From assembly GCA_005799265.1 (NCBI GenBank), contig SYHD01000075.1:1-35555 (forward strand): a DNA stretch of 35,555 nt, given 5' to 3'. How positions within the stretch are numbered: position 1 is the first letter of the stretch; each line of letters begins with the position of its first letter. This stretch comes from Planctomycetia bacterium (GTDB lineage Bacteria > Planctomycetota > Planctomycetia > Gemmatales > Gemmataceae). The translations under genes were made by a program, and so were the position numbers. Of this stretch, positions 28,309-35,555 are shown one piece after another. The notes under the pieces are model-generated. The model did not search any database, had not been told where the DNA came from, and was given only the letters and a program-made list of their open reading frames with translations.

Positions 28309-28728
28309 ATGCAACCTATTTTGCAAAACGAGACGCCTCGTTACGCTTCCCCCAACATACCGATGGCGGCGATTCGCCGCTACGCGCGCCTCGTTGCCGA
28401 GAAATTTCGTCCCCAGCGCATCATCCTGTTCGGCTCCTACGCCTACGGCAAACCGCACAAGGACAGCGATGTCGACCTGCTAGTCGTGATGCCGGCGCGA
28501 AACCAGATTGACCAGGCGATCAAGATCCAACTTGCCGTTGATGCGCCCTTTCCGCTGGACTTGATCGTCCGAACGCCCCATAATCTGCGCTGGCGTCTGA
28601 AGGAGGGCGATTGGTTCCTGCGCGAAATTGTGACGCACGGCAAGGTTCTCTATGAAAAAACTGACCGCCACTTGGGTAAAAAAGGCCGAAGACGATTTCA
28701 AGACGGCGCGAAAGCTCATGCGCGGTAA
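28309..28728 (+). CDS. MNT-type minimal nucleotidyltransferase (antitoxin of a HEPN/MNT pair)
   Basis: This is a 139-residue protein of the polymerase-beta nucleotidyltransferase superfamily. It has the signature FGSYAYGKPHKDSDVDLLVV at residues 41-60, including the two metal-binding Asp residues (D54 and D56). LDLIVRTP later gives the third acidic strand. In HEPN/MNT systems the MNT protein inactivates the HEPN ribonuclease by adding AMP to it. The gene overlaps the HEPN gene by 77 bases, which is long. Related proteins usually end near GKVLYE, so the last 20 or so residues (TDRHLGKKGRRRFQDG and after) look like a read-through extension into the next gene. The start at 28309 lacks a clear ribosome-binding site; an ATG at 28363 is an alternative. 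Confidence 0.85.
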   Translation: MQPILQNETPRYASPNIPMAAIRRYARLVAEKFRPQRIILFGSYAYGKPHKDSDVDLLVVMPARNQIDQAIKIQLAVDAPFPLDLIVRTPHNLRWRLKEGDWFLREIVTHGKVLYEKTDRHLGKKGRRRFQDGAKAHAR

Positions 28729-29050
28729 CATTCAGCTTTATGACCAGCTCTGCTTCCATTGTCAACAATCAGCTGAGAAATACTTGAAGGCGTTGTTTCA
28801 GGAATTCGGTCTGCCGATTTCACGCACACACGATCTGCACGTCCTGCTCAAAGCACTCCCGCCGCATCTTCTGTTTGCTGGACTGGGGCGAGGCGCAGTG
28901 TTCTTGAGGCAGTTTGCAGTTGCCACGCGATATCCCGGTGACGACGCAACGCGAGGTCAGTCGCGCGCGGCCATGCGTTGGGCGCGCCGGTTCCGTGATT
29001 TCGCACGGACCGTTCTCGGCATTCCGCAGGGACGAAAGCGAAGCAAATAA
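28652..29050 (+). CDS. HEPN-domain toxin
   Basis: This is a 132-residue all-helical HEPN protein. KKLTATWVKKAEDDFKTARK opens it, LYDQLCFHCQQSAEKYLKAL forms the central helix pair, and SRTHDLHVLLKALPP follows. The FAVATRYPGDD segment is typical of HEPN proteins partnered with MNT nucleotidyltransferases. HEPN toxins cut RNA, often tRNA, through an R-x4-6-H motif. The classical motif is not obvious here, so activity is uncertain. The basic C-terminus (ARRFRDFARTVLG, then RKRSK) is longer than I would expect. It begins inside the MNT gene in another frame and is probably translationally coupled to it. Together they form a type VII-like toxin-antitoxin module. Confidence 0.82.
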   Translation: MKKLTATWVKKAEDDFKTARKLMRGNIQLYDQLCFHCQQSAEKYLKALFQEFGLPISRTHDLHVLLKALPPHLLFAGLGRGAVFLRQFAVATRYPGDDATRGQSRAAMRWARRFRDFARTVLGIPQGRKRSK

Positions 29051-29094
29051 GTCCGTCTCTTTCTTACGCCATCGATTTCCATCAAGGGGTGCTC

Positions 29095-31134
29095 ATGATC
29101 CGCCGCATCTGCTTTCTCGCGACCCTCCCGCTCCTCGCCGCGTTCGTATACGCCGACGGGCCGCAGGACAACCTCGTCGACAAGGTGCGTCCCGTGCCGC
29201 CACCGGGGATCAAGATTGCCGAAGCCGACTATGCCGAGCTGAAGAAGGGCGTCGTCGCGCTGGGCAACGAGGTCGCCGACCTGCGCAAGAGCCTCGCGAA
29301 GAAGCCGGCCCTGCTGGAACTGTTGCCGGACGTGCAGATCTATTACAACGCCGTCTATTATGCGCTGCGTTACGACGAGTTCCACGCGCCGGGCGAGGTC
29401 GCCGTCGCCAGGAAGCTCTTACAGCAAGGCCGCGAGCGCGCCAAGAATTTGCGCGAGGGCCAAGCCCCCTGGAGCACGGCGACCGGCCTCATAGTGCGCG
29501 GCTATCAATCGAAGATCGACGGCTCGGTGCAGCCGTACGGCCTGGTTGTCCCCCCATCGTACAAGGCGGGCTCGGTGCATCATCGGCTCGATCTCTGGTG
29601 GCACGGCCGCGGCGAGAAGCTGTCGGAGTTGAACTTCATCGAAGGCCGCTCGAAGGATCCCGGGCAGTTCACGCCGGCCAATGCGTTCGTCCTGCATCCG
29701 TATGGCCGCTACTGCAACGCCAACCACTTCGCCGGCGAGATCGACACCTTCGAGGCGATCGAGCATTGCCGCAAGCATTATCCGATCGACGTCAACCGCA
29801 TCGTCGCGCGCGGCTTCTCGATGGGCGGGGCGGCGTGCTGGAACTACGCCGTCCACTATCCGGGCCTGTGGGCGGCCGCGGCGCCGGGAGCGGGCTTCTC
29901 AGAGACGCCCGATTTCCTGCGCGTCTTTCAAGGTGAGACGATCACGCCCAACGCCTGGCAGAAGAAGCTGCTGCACTGGTACGACTGCACCGACTGGGCC
30001 GGCAATCTCTATAACTGCCCGACCGTCGCCTACAGCGGCGAACTCGACAAACAAAAGCAAGCCGCCGACATCATGGCCGAGGCGATGAAGAAGGAAGGTC
30101 TGAGCCTCGTGCACATCATCGGCCCGAAGACGGGGCACTCGTATCATCCGGATGCCAAAGTCGAGATCAATCGCCGTATCGATTCGATTGTCGCCAAGGG
30201 GCGCGATCCGCTGCCGCGGAAAATCCGCTTCACCACGTACACACTGCGCTACAACGCGATGCGCTGGGTAACCGTAGACGAATTGCAAGAGCACTGGACG
30301 AAGGCATCCATTTTCGCGGAAATCCTCAATGAACGCGAGGTGAGAGTTCATGGCACGAATGTCAACGCATTCACGCTGGCGATCCCTCCGGGACACTGCC
30401 CACTTGAGCAAACCCCGCGCGTGAACATCGCCCATCCCGGCATTGGACGCCCTGACGAAGTCGAAGGAGCACCCGTTCAATCCGATCGTTCCTGGATCAG
30501 CCACTTTCGCAAGATCGACGGCAAATGGCAACTCGTCGACAAGGCCGACGACAGCGCTCTCCGCAAACGCCACGGGCTGCAAGGCCCGATCGACGACGCC
30601 TTCATGGACCGCTTCATCATGGTCCGGCAAACACCGAAGCGGCCGATCAACGATCGCGCCAAGGTTTACAATTGGATCGACAAGGAAATGGAACACGCCG
30701 TCGATCACTGGCGCAAGCAATTCCGCGGCGAGCTTAAGGTCATCGACGCGGAGGATGTCGACGAGAAGCTGATCGCGAATTCCAATCTCATACTCTGGGG
30801 CGATTGGAGCAGCAACGCGCTGATCGCCAAAATTGCCGACAAGCTGCCGATTCGCTGGGACGCCAAGGAAGTGCGCGTCGGCCAGCAGACGTACGGCGCC
30901 GGCAATCATATCCCGGTGCTGATCTATCCGAACCCGCTCAATCCGAAGAAGTACGTCGTGCTCAACAGCGGCTTCACGTTCCGCGAGTACGACTATCTCA
31001 ACAACGCCCGGCAAATCCCGCGCTTGCCGGACTGGGCCATCCTCGACATCGATCAGCCGCGCACCTCGCAGCGTCCCGCAGGCATCGCGGACGCGGGCTT
31101 CTTCGGCGAACGCTGGGAAGTTCTAGGGAAGTAA
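29095..31134 (+). CDS. Secreted alpha/beta hydrolase (prolyl oligopeptidase/esterase-like)
   Basis: This is a 679-residue exported protein. The signal peptide is residues 1-20 (ICFLATLPLLAAFVYA), and AAGGGG before the ATG at 29095 supports the start over the GTG at 29089. Residues 30-110 are helical. Residues about 130-370 form the alpha/beta hydrolase domain with the nucleophile elbow GFSMGGA (S242) and a likely catalytic His in TGHSYHPDA. The C-terminal 300 residues are beta-rich (FTTYTLRYNAMRWVTVDELQ) and then contain a second alpha/beta segment ending YVVLNSGFTFREYDYL, a layout seen in large planctomycete hydrolases. The substrate is probably an ester or peptide in the periplasm. A CGTTTAGCG-type repeat follows 10 bases after the stop. 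Confidence 0.8.
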   Translation: MIRRICFLATLPLLAAFVYADGPQDNLVDKVRPVPPPGIKIAEADYAELKKGVVALGNEVADLRKSLAKKPALLELLPDVQIYYNAVYYALRYDEFHAPGEVAVARKLLQQGRERAKNLREGQAPWSTATGLIVRGYQSKIDGSVQPYGLVVPPSYKAGSVHHRLDLWWHGRGEKLSELNFIEGRSKDPGQFTPANAFVLHPYGRYCNANHFAGEIDTFEAIEHCRKHYPIDVNRIVARGFSMGGAACWNYAVHYPGLWAAAAPGAGFSETPDFLRVFQGETITPNAWQKKLLHWYDCTDWAGNLYNCPTVAYSGELDKQKQAADIMAEAMKKEGLSLVHIIGPKTGHSYHPDAKVEINRRIDSIVAKGRDPLPRKIRFTTYTLRYNAMRWVTVDELQEHWTKASIFAEILNEREVRVHGTNVNAFTLAIPPGHCPLEQTPRVNIAHPGIGRPDEVEGAPVQSDRSWISHFRKIDGKWQLVDKADDSALRKRHGLQGPIDDAFMDRFIMVRQTPKRPINDRAKVYNWIDKEMEHAVDHWRKQFRGELKVIDAEDVDEKLIANSNLILWGDWSSNALIAKIADKLPIRWDAKEVRVGQQTYGAGNHIPVLIYPNPLNPKKYVVLNSGFTFREYDYLNNARQIPRLPDWAILDIDQPRTSQRPAGIADAGFFGERWEVLGK

Positions 31135-31144
31135 CGACTGTATT

Positions 31145-31182
31145 CGTTTAGCGCTCGTGCGGCGCCACGCGAGCGCTATACG
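31145..31182. repeat. CGTTTAGCG-type inverted repeat, copy 3
   Basis: CGTTTAGCGCTCG (31145-31157) pairs with CGAGCGCTATACG (31170-31182) with one mismatch. The middle, TGCGGCGCCACG, pairs only partly. As in copy 1, it sits 10 bases after a stop codon and just ahead of the next gene. A half-site occurs at 13160. Confidence 0.75.
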
Positions 31183-31204
31183 GGACCATGCCGGATCCGC
31201 ATCC

Positions 31205-31546
31205 ATGAGCGAACCCCAAGGTTTTTTCCAACGCCGACCTTTGCGTCGCGCCTTGTACAACTGGCTCGAACGGCATCAGCACCCGTTCAATCGCGGCATC
31301 CATTTCCTCGGCATCCCTCTGGCGTTTGCGGGTGTCATTCTCTTGCTCGCCTGGTGGGACGAGTGGTACTGGGGCCTCGCCGCCTTCGTCATCGGCTACG
31401 TTCTGCAATGGCTCGGGCATCTCGTCGAGGGCAACGACCTCGGCGAATGGGCGGGAATCAAGCGTCTTCTCGGCTGGCCCTACGTCTCCATCGCGCCGCG
31501 CTATCAACAATCGACCCAGACGGAGTCGAAGAAACCTACCGCATGA
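31205..31546 (+). CDS. DUF962 / Mpo1-like membrane protein
   Basis: This is a 113-residue protein with the DUF962 signature. RHQHPFNRGIHFLGIPLAFA comes first, then a second hydrophobic helix, then LQWLGHLVEGNDLGEWAG. The family includes yeast Mpo1, an iron-dependent enzyme that shortens 2-hydroxy fatty acids by alpha-oxidation. The conserved His residues (HP-NR-IHF and GH-VEGN) are present here, so a similar reaction is possible but unproven. Two membrane helices are visible. The ATG at 31205 lacks a strong ribosome-binding site, but the family's start fits. It may be co-transcribed with the hydrolase upstream across the repeat at 31145. Confidence 0.85.
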   Translation: MSEPQGFFQRRPLRRALYNWLERHQHPFNRGIHFLGIPLAFAGVILLLAWWDEWYWGLAAFVIGYVLQWLGHLVEGNDLGEWAGIKRLLGWPYVSIAPRYQQSTQTESKKPTA

Positions 31547-31602
31547 ACGCGAACTCCGGCCGCTCGCCTTAGCCCGGATTATTCACTGAGGAAAAACAAA
31601 TC

Positions 31603-31660
31603 GGCCTCTGTGTACGTCTAACTTGTTTGAAGAGACAAGGAAACGACGCACACGGAGGCC
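31603..31660. repeat. Inverted repeat, probable insertion-sequence end
   Basis: GGCCTCTGTGTACGTC (31603-31618) pairs with GACGCACACGGAGGCC (31645-31660) with two mismatches, and a smaller stem CTTGT/ACAAG lies inside. It is close to AGCCCGGATTATTCA (31571), which resembles terminal repeats of IS1380-like elements as I remember them. It looks like an end fragment of a lost element; no transposase of that type remains. Confidence 0.4.
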
Positions 31661-31712
31661 TATCGTGAGGATACTGACTTTGATTTCTTCGCCGATCTGG
31701 GATTCCCACCAC

Positions 31713-32044
31713 AATAGAAATGTCCGGTGTTTCTCCAAAATAGAAATGTCCGGTTTCGGTCATTTCGGTTTCTTCGTTCGCCACGGATGATCCGGCGGGG
31801 CGATAGGGCTCCTTCTTGTCCGGGTCGGAGCATTCACCACCTGGGCATCTCCCAGAGCGATCTCGTGGTGCTTGAGGTAGTGCCCGTCGAACCAAATCCG
31901 CAATCCTCCGTTCCGGCGCTCCTGCAGCACCACCTTGCCGCCGCGCAAGCCCGGGTACGCCGGCGGCTCGATCTCTGAAACAGCCGGTGCAGCCAACGCA
32001 CCGTTTAGTCGTTCGGCAGCGTGCGTTCGGGAATCAACGTCTGG
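31713..32044 (-). mobile_element. Remnant of an ISNCY/IS481-like insertion sequence (3' end of the transposase gene)
   Basis: The minus strand is open from 32044 to the TGA at 31760-31762. It reads PPAYPGLRGGKVVLQERRNG, GLRIWFDGHYLKHHEIALGD and finally PPDHPWRTKKPK. The end PDHPWR and the 'LRIWF.GHYL' stretch are typical of the last domain of ISNCY/IS481-like transposases. Just beyond the stop, AATAGAAATGTCCGGT occurs twice (31713-31728 and 31739-31754), matching the type of terminal sequence of such elements. The catalytic part is missing, so the element is dead. Confidence 0.55.
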
Positions 32045-32235
32045 TCAGTGAGAATGTAGCGGAAATGCCCTATCGTTCGGTTGCCTGAAAAAACACCTAT
32101 CGCCTGATCGTCGTGCGCAAGAATCCGAGCATCGAAAGGCAACAATCATGACCGGCGATCGAATGGGTGTCTACGATTGAAAAGAACTCCAAATGATCGA
32201 GCGTGCATCCTGTCGCGGCTCGCGAAGTTGTTTCA
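32045..32235. other. Intergenic stretch with no supportable gene
   Basis: Nothing clear is seen here. On the minus strand a 40-odd codon frame without a start ends in GHFRYILTDQTLIPERTLPN and then Asp and TAA (near 32009). It overlaps the insertion-sequence relic in another frame, so at most one of the two was coding. It may be another fragment of a lost gene. Confidence 0.3.
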
Positions 32236-32610
32236 TCACGGCCGATAAATGAGCTGCGTTGTGTAGCCGCGCGGGCGGAGGATGCCGCGGCCGTAGGTGG
32301 TGCGCGCCTCGTAGTGGCTGGACGGCTGCACGAGTACGGTCGTGGGAGCCGCATAGGTGACAGCCGGCACGGCATAGACGGTTGTCGATGGGTAGAACGA
32401 TAGAGTCGTACCGTATTTCGAGCTGTACGCCGTGACCGTGGGCGGACCGGGCGTCACGTAATACGTAGGGGGCGGCGGCAACACGACCACGGTCGGCGGC
32501 GTCGTATAAAGGCGACCGTTCGGGATAACGATCGGTTGCGCCTGCGCCCCACTGGGCAACAAGACGCAACCAAGCAGGGCCACTGCCATGAAAGTCGGAA
32601 AGCGTCGCAT
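32236..32610 (-). CDS. Small secreted proline/tyrosine-rich protein
   Basis: This is a 124-residue exported protein. The signal peptide is residues 1-24 (FMAVALLGCVLLPSGAQA), and AAGGAA lies upstream of the ATG. The mature chain is low-complexity and beta-prone, rich in Pro, Thr, Tyr and Val (YTTPPTVVVLPPPPTYYVTP, then STTVYAVPAVTYAAPTTVLV). It ends with RTTYGRGILRPRGYTTQLIY. Such chains are common in planctomycete secretomes and may be cell-wall or matrix components, which is only inferred. A good minus-strand promoter (32665-32693) supports expression. It stands alone, between insertion-sequence relics and the divergent sulfatase gene. Confidence 0.65.
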   Translation of the reverse strand: MRRFPTFMAVALLGCVLLPSGAQAQPIVIPNGRLYTTPPTVVVLPPPPTYYVTPGPPTVTAYSSKYGTTLSFYPSTTVYAVPAVTYAAPTTVLVQPSSHYEARTTYGRGILRPRGYTTQLIYRP

Positions 32611-32664
32611 GGGGTGTTTTCCTTCCGAGCAAAATCGCCGGACTCTGGCATCAGGAGTGTTTGG

Positions 32665-32693
32665 ATTATGTCAGACGTTGGATCGATGATCAA
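32665..32693 (-). promoter_or_regulatory. Possible promoter for the small secreted protein gene
   Basis: On the minus strand TTGATC (32688-32693) and CATAAT (32665-32670) are separated by 17 bases. The leader to the ATG at 32610 would be about 48 bases. Confidence 0.4.
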
Positions 32694-32699
32694 GGGGAC

Positions 32700-32757
32700 T
32701 TGTCGGTTTCGACAACATGACCTCCCCTCTCTCCCTGAATAATACAGGGGAGAGGGG
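32700..32757. repeat. Two adjacent hairpins upstream of the sulfatase gene
   Basis: TTGTCG (32700-32705) pairs with CGACAA (32710-32715). CCCCTCTCTCCCTG (32724-32737) pairs with CAGGGGAGAGGGG (32745-32757) apart from one extra base. The second hairpin belongs to the same CCCCTCTC/GAGAGGGG type as the in-frame element at 17870-17895. It lies about 115 bases before the sulfatase start. Confidence 0.65.
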
Positions 32758-32872
32758 GGAACGGTTGCTCCCCTCCAAGGCCTTCGAAATGGTTGTGATT
32801 CTTCGTGCAATTCTCGTCGCTGCCGCATACACTCCTTCAACAAGCATCTCCATTTTTCGTGGGAGGCCGATC

Positions 32873-34363
32873 ATGAAAGCGCTCGCGTTTTTCCTCACGG
32901 CGGTGGTGTTCATTCTGCCGACGCCGGTCTGTGCCCAGGCCAAGAAGAAGAACGTCCTGTTCATCATCGCCGACGATCTCAACAATCGCCTGGGCTGCTA
33001 TGGTGATGCTCTCGCCAAGTCGCCGAACCTCGATCGGCTCGCGAAAAAGGGGATGGCGTTTAACCGCGCGTACTGCCAGTTCCCCTTGTGCAATCCGAGC
33101 CGGGCGTCGTTCATGACCGGACGCCGGCCGGACGGGACCAGGGTTCACGAGAACGCGACGCACTTCCGTCAGAACATTCCCGACACCGTCACCATGGCCC
33201 AGCTCTTTCGCAACGCCGGCTACTTTGTCATGCGCATCGGCAAGATCTACCACTATGGCGTCCCCGGTCAGATCGGCACCAGCGGGCTGGACGACGAAAA
33301 ATCGTGGGAGAAGTTCTACAACCCGATCGGCCGCGACAAGAAGGAAGAGGATCTCTTGACAAACTATACGCCGAAGAAGACCGGTCTCGGCGCCGCCCTC
33401 GCCTGGCACGCATCCGAAAGTGGAGACGACGTCCACACCGACGGCATCGGCGCGACCGAGGCGATCAAGGTGCTCGAACAGAAGCGCGATCGTCCGTTCT
33501 TCCTTGCCGTCGGCTTCTATCGCCCGCACGTGCCATGGATCGCGCCGAAGAAGCATTTCGAGCAATTCCCGCTCGACAAGTTCAAGCTGCCGGTCGAGCC
33601 CGCCAAGATCCGCGCTGGCGTTCCCCCGGCGGCGTTTGGGATCAATCCGCCGAATTATGGGCTGAAGGACGAGGATTGCCGCAACTCGATCCGCGCCTAT
33701 TATGCGTCGGTCGCCTACCTGGACTCCCAGGTCGGCCGGCTGCTCGACGCGCTGGATCGGCACAACCTGTGGGAGGACACCATCGTCGTCTTCATCGGCG
33801 ATCACGGCTGGCTTCTGGGCGAGCACGGCTGCTGGCAGAAGATGCACCTCTTCGAGGAATCCGCCCGCGTGCCGATGATCATCGCCGCCCCGAACAGCAA
33901 GGCGCCCGGCAAGTCGTGCGATCGCGTTGCCGAGTTGATCGACATCTATCCGACCGTCGCCGAGCTGTGCGGCGTCAAGCTGGCGCATCCGCTGGACGGC
34001 AAGAGCATGAAGCACCTGCTCGATGATCCGACTTTGCCATTCAAGAAAGGCGCGTACACGCAGGTGACGCGCGGCGCTCCCAAAAAGGGCGGTTTCATGG
34101 GCTACAGCGTGCGCACCGAGCGCTGGCGTTACAACGAGTGGGATGAAGGCAAGAAGGGCGTCGAGCTTTACGACCACCTGAACGACCCCAAGGAACACAA
34201 GAACCTGGCAATCGACGACAAGTATGCCAAGGTCATCAACGAATTGAAGACGCTTCTGCGCGAGCCGAGGCAAGCGCGGCCCGCCGATTCAGGCGCGTTG
34301 TTCATGGAACGATCTGATTTCGCGACGTTGCCGCCGAGGACGCAATTGAGGGCACGCGACTGA
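32873..34363 (+). CDS. Secreted sulfatase, iduronate-2-sulfatase-like
   Basis: This is a 496-residue exported type I sulfatase. The signal peptide is residues 1-22 (FFLTAVVFILPTPVCAQ), and GGGAGG six bases before the ATG at 32873 fixes the start. FIIADDLNNRLGCYG supplies the metal-binding Asp pair (D34, D35). The active-site motif CNPSR begins at C73, which a formylglycine-generating enzyme converts to formylglycine. RRPDGTRVHENATHF, RIGKIYHYGVPG, and FFLAVGFYRPHVPW followed by FIGDHGWLLGEHGCWQK closely follow human and bacterial iduronate-2-sulfatases. It would remove sulfate esters from sulfated polysaccharides in the periplasm; the true substrate is unknown. The stop overlaps the next gene's ATG by one base (TGATG), indicating coupling. 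Confidence 0.93.
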   Translation: MKALAFFLTAVVFILPTPVCAQAKKKNVLFIIADDLNNRLGCYGDALAKSPNLDRLAKKGMAFNRAYCQFPLCNPSRASFMTGRRPDGTRVHENATHFRQNIPDTVTMAQLFRNAGYFVMRIGKIYHYGVPGQIGTSGLDDEKSWEKFYNPIGRDKKEEDLLTNYTPKKTGLGAALAWHASESGDDVHTDGIGATEAIKVLEQKRDRPFFLAVGFYRPHVPWIAPKKHFEQFPLDKFKLPVEPAKIRAGVPPAAFGINPPNYGLKDEDCRNSIRAYYASVAYLDSQVGRLLDALDRHNLWEDTIVVFIGDHGWLLGEHGCWQKMHLFEESARVPMIIAAPNSKAPGKSCDRVAELIDIYPTVAELCGVKLAHPLDGKSMKHLLDDPTLPFKKGAYTQVTRGAPKKGGFMGYSVRTERWRYNEWDEGKKGVELYDHLNDPKEHKNLAIDDKYAKVINELKTLLREPRQARPADSGALFMERSDFATLPPRTQLRARD

Positions 34364-34914
34364 TGGGCATCGGCACTCTGCGCATAGCCCTGGTCGTACT
34401 CGCCGGCGGCATCGTTGTCTTCTGGCTCCTCTTCGCGCTGCTCGGGTCGCGCAAACGTGACGGGCAAAACGCCATCGTCGTCCTGCGCTACGGCTCGGTG
34501 CTGCAAATGGCGGCGTTGGTGTTCGCGCTGGCGCCGCCGAGCCTGATGGCGTGCAGCGTCTGGCTGCGGCCGTTGGAAAACGAGATGCGCTTGCTCACGC
34601 TCGGCGCGTCTTTTCTGGCGACCAGCGTCATCGGCGGGCTTCTCTTGATCGAAGTCGTCCGCGGCCAGATCGTCGTCAACGAGGAAGGATTGACGCGATT
34701 CTCGCCGTGGACTGGACAGGCGACGCTGCGTTGGGCTGACGTCGAGAGCGTGCGCTATTCGGCTGTCAACCGCTGGTTCGTCCTGCGCGGCTCGAATGCG
34801 TCGATTCGAGTCTCGCGGCATCTCAAGGGCATGCACACATTCGCCGAAACGGTCAAGCGAAAAGTCGCTACCGAGCGCTTGTCGGCGGTAGCGGAAGTGC
34901 TCAACACAGTGTAA
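34363..34914 (+). CDS. Membrane protein with a bacterial PH-like domain
   Basis: This is a 183-residue protein with three to four hydrophobic segments in the first 100 residues (ALVVLAGGIVVFWLLFALLG, then VLQMAALVFALAPPSLMAC and LLTLGASFLATSVIGGLLLI). A soluble domain follows, with IVVNEEGLTRFSPWTGQATL, then RWADVESVRYSAVNRWFVLR and SNASIRVSRHLKGM. That pattern is the bacterial PH domain found in YdbT-like membrane proteins: a turn 'G..r.sPwtg...i.W.dI..v', then strands and a final helix. The start overlaps the sulfatase stop by one base, so expression is coupled. Whether it works with the sulfatase is unknown; such domains may sense or organise membranes. Confidence 0.7.
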   Translation: MGIGTLRIALVVLAGGIVVFWLLFALLGSRKRDGQNAIVVLRYGSVLQMAALVFALAPPSLMACSVWLRPLENEMRLLTLGASFLATSVIGGLLLIEVVRGQIVVNEEGLTRFSPWTGQATLRWADVESVRYSAVNRWFVLRGSNASIRVSRHLKGMHTFAETVKRKVATERLSAVAEVLNTV

Positions 34915-34990
34915 TCAGGCTTGCAATCGCCGACGTCTTTGCACGCGACCAGTCAAGACATCGACGATTCGACAGGAGCAATTGCTCCAG

Positions 34991-35555
34991 TTAGGCAACG
35001 TCCGTCTTGCGATCAAGAGCCGCACGTACCGCAGTAGTGAGTGTGTCGGGGACGAAGGGCTTGAAGATACAATCGACCTCACCTGTTCCGATGCCGTGGC
35101 GGATTAGCCTGCTATCCGTGTAACCGGACATGAAGAGGACTTTGGTTCTCGGACGCTTGTTCGTGATAGCCTGAGCCAGGCATGGCCCACCCATGTGCGG
35201 CATGACGACATCCGTCAGAAGCAGATCAATGTTGTCTGAATGCCCTTCGATCATATGGATCGCTTCGGCGCCGTCTTGGGCTTCCAGCACCGTGAAACCG
35301 CGTGCTTCGAGGATCTGGCGGGTCATCTTGCGAACACCGTCTTCATCTTCCACCAATAAAATCGTCTCGGTACCTCGTGGGACCGCCGCTAGTGGCGGCC
35401 TCGCCTCGACGGGACTCGTGTCTTCGAATCGTCGGAAGAATATCGAGAACAATGTGCCTTTGCCAGGCGCCGACTCGACTTCAATGTGACCGCCGGACTG
35501 CTTGACGATGCCATACACCGTAGCCAGCCCCAGGCCAGTCCCCTTTCCCTGCTCC
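34991..35555 (-). CDS. Hybrid sensor histidine kinase, C-terminal part (ATPase end plus receiver domain)
   Basis: The gene enters from the right edge of the window; the frame is open to 35555. The first residues in view are [20 protein letters not shown], the G2 box of the histidine-kinase ATP-binding domain. The domain ends [17 protein letters not shown]. After a short linker comes a receiver domain: [20 protein letters not shown] with the acidic pair, the phospho-acceptor Asp in [13 protein letters not shown], the Thr/Ser position in VLFMSGYTD, and the Lys in FKPF. The kinase can thus pass phosphate to its own receiver domain. This architecture is typical of PAS-containing hybrid kinases in planctomycetes and delta-proteobacteria. 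Sensor domains are outside the window, so the signal is unknown. Confidence 0.9.
   Translation of the reverse strand, partial: EQGKGTGLGLATVYGIVKQSGGHIEVESAPGKGTLFSIFFRRFEDTSPVEARPPLAAVPRGTETILLVEDEDGVRKMTRQILEARGFTVLEAQDGAEAIHMIEGHSDNIDLLLTDVVMPHMGGPCLAQAITNKRPRTKVLFMSGYTDSRLIRHGIGTGEVDCIFKPFVPDTLTTAVRAALDRKTDVA

Noticed and set aside
32837-34273. A 478-residue open frame on the minus strand
   Set aside because: It lies antisense to the sulfatase and has no recognisable features.
1-35555. CRISPR arrays, tRNA or rRNA genes, or a replication origin
   Set aside because: No regularly spaced direct repeats, cloverleaf with CCA-type end, conserved rRNA sequence or DnaA-box cluster was seen on reading both strands.

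Overview
The window looks like chromosomal DNA of a planctomycete (Planctomycetota, probably a Gemmataceae- or Pirellulales-like lineage). The call rests on gene content. There are two DUF1559 pseudopilin-like proteins, one followed by a small lipoprotein gene. There are also a Tat-exported DUF1501 protein, an iduronate-2-sulfatase-like sulfatase, a hydrazine-synthase-alpha-like dihaem protein, a PQQ alcohol dehydrogenase with a MxaJ/XoxJ-type partner, and many large secreted alpha/beta hydrolases. Genes are loosely spaced, and most operons have only two genes.

Layout. 1-7350: C-terminal part of an OFA-type MFS transporter, a secreted beta-propeller/cytochrome c protein, XdhC, ketol-acid reductoisomerase (ilvC), and a RelE-type toxin with an XRE antitoxin. 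7448-11618: a secreted protein of unknown function, a possible promoter-to-terminator small RNA, a 134-aa unknown, a methyltransferase and an MlaE-type permease. 11618-16994: DUF1501, a gene relic, DUF1559 (TTG start, near-consensus promoter), L-threonine dehydrogenase, a second DUF1559 and a lipoprotein. 17132-20157: a two-module hydrolase, a YbjN-like secreted protein and the tail of a lost amidohydrolase. 20158-25385 (minus strand): a PQQ dehydrogenase with the lanthanide-type Asp-x-Asp signature, then a 5' remnant of a XoxJ-like gene, a VapBC-type module, and an intact XoxJ-like gene carrying three fused solute-binding domains. 25670-29050: a secreted Ig-like protein, a Tat-exported sugar isomerase-like protein and a MNT/HEPN toxin-antitoxin pair. 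29095-35555: a secreted hydrolase, a DUF962 protein, insertion-sequence relics, a small secreted protein, a sulfatase coupled to a membrane PH-domain protein, and the C-terminus of a hybrid histidine kinase.

The most unusual signal is a population of short palindromic or simple-repeat elements. Some lie between genes: a CGTTTAGCG...CGCTAAACG family at 4399, 10736 and 31145, plus hairpins at 11555, 20063 and 27279. Others sit in frame inside protein genes: threonine dehydrogenase, the two-module hydrolase, the triple solute-binding protein and the dihaem protein. There they encode short low-complexity peptides at loops or domain linkers. The second strong signal is the PQQ dehydrogenase/triple XoxJ locus, where a toxin-antitoxin module lies between a decayed and an intact copy of the partner gene.

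Three toxin-antitoxin type modules occur in 35 kb. No tRNA, rRNA, CRISPR array or complete insertion sequence was seen. All functional names are read from sequence motifs by eye; no database search was run.
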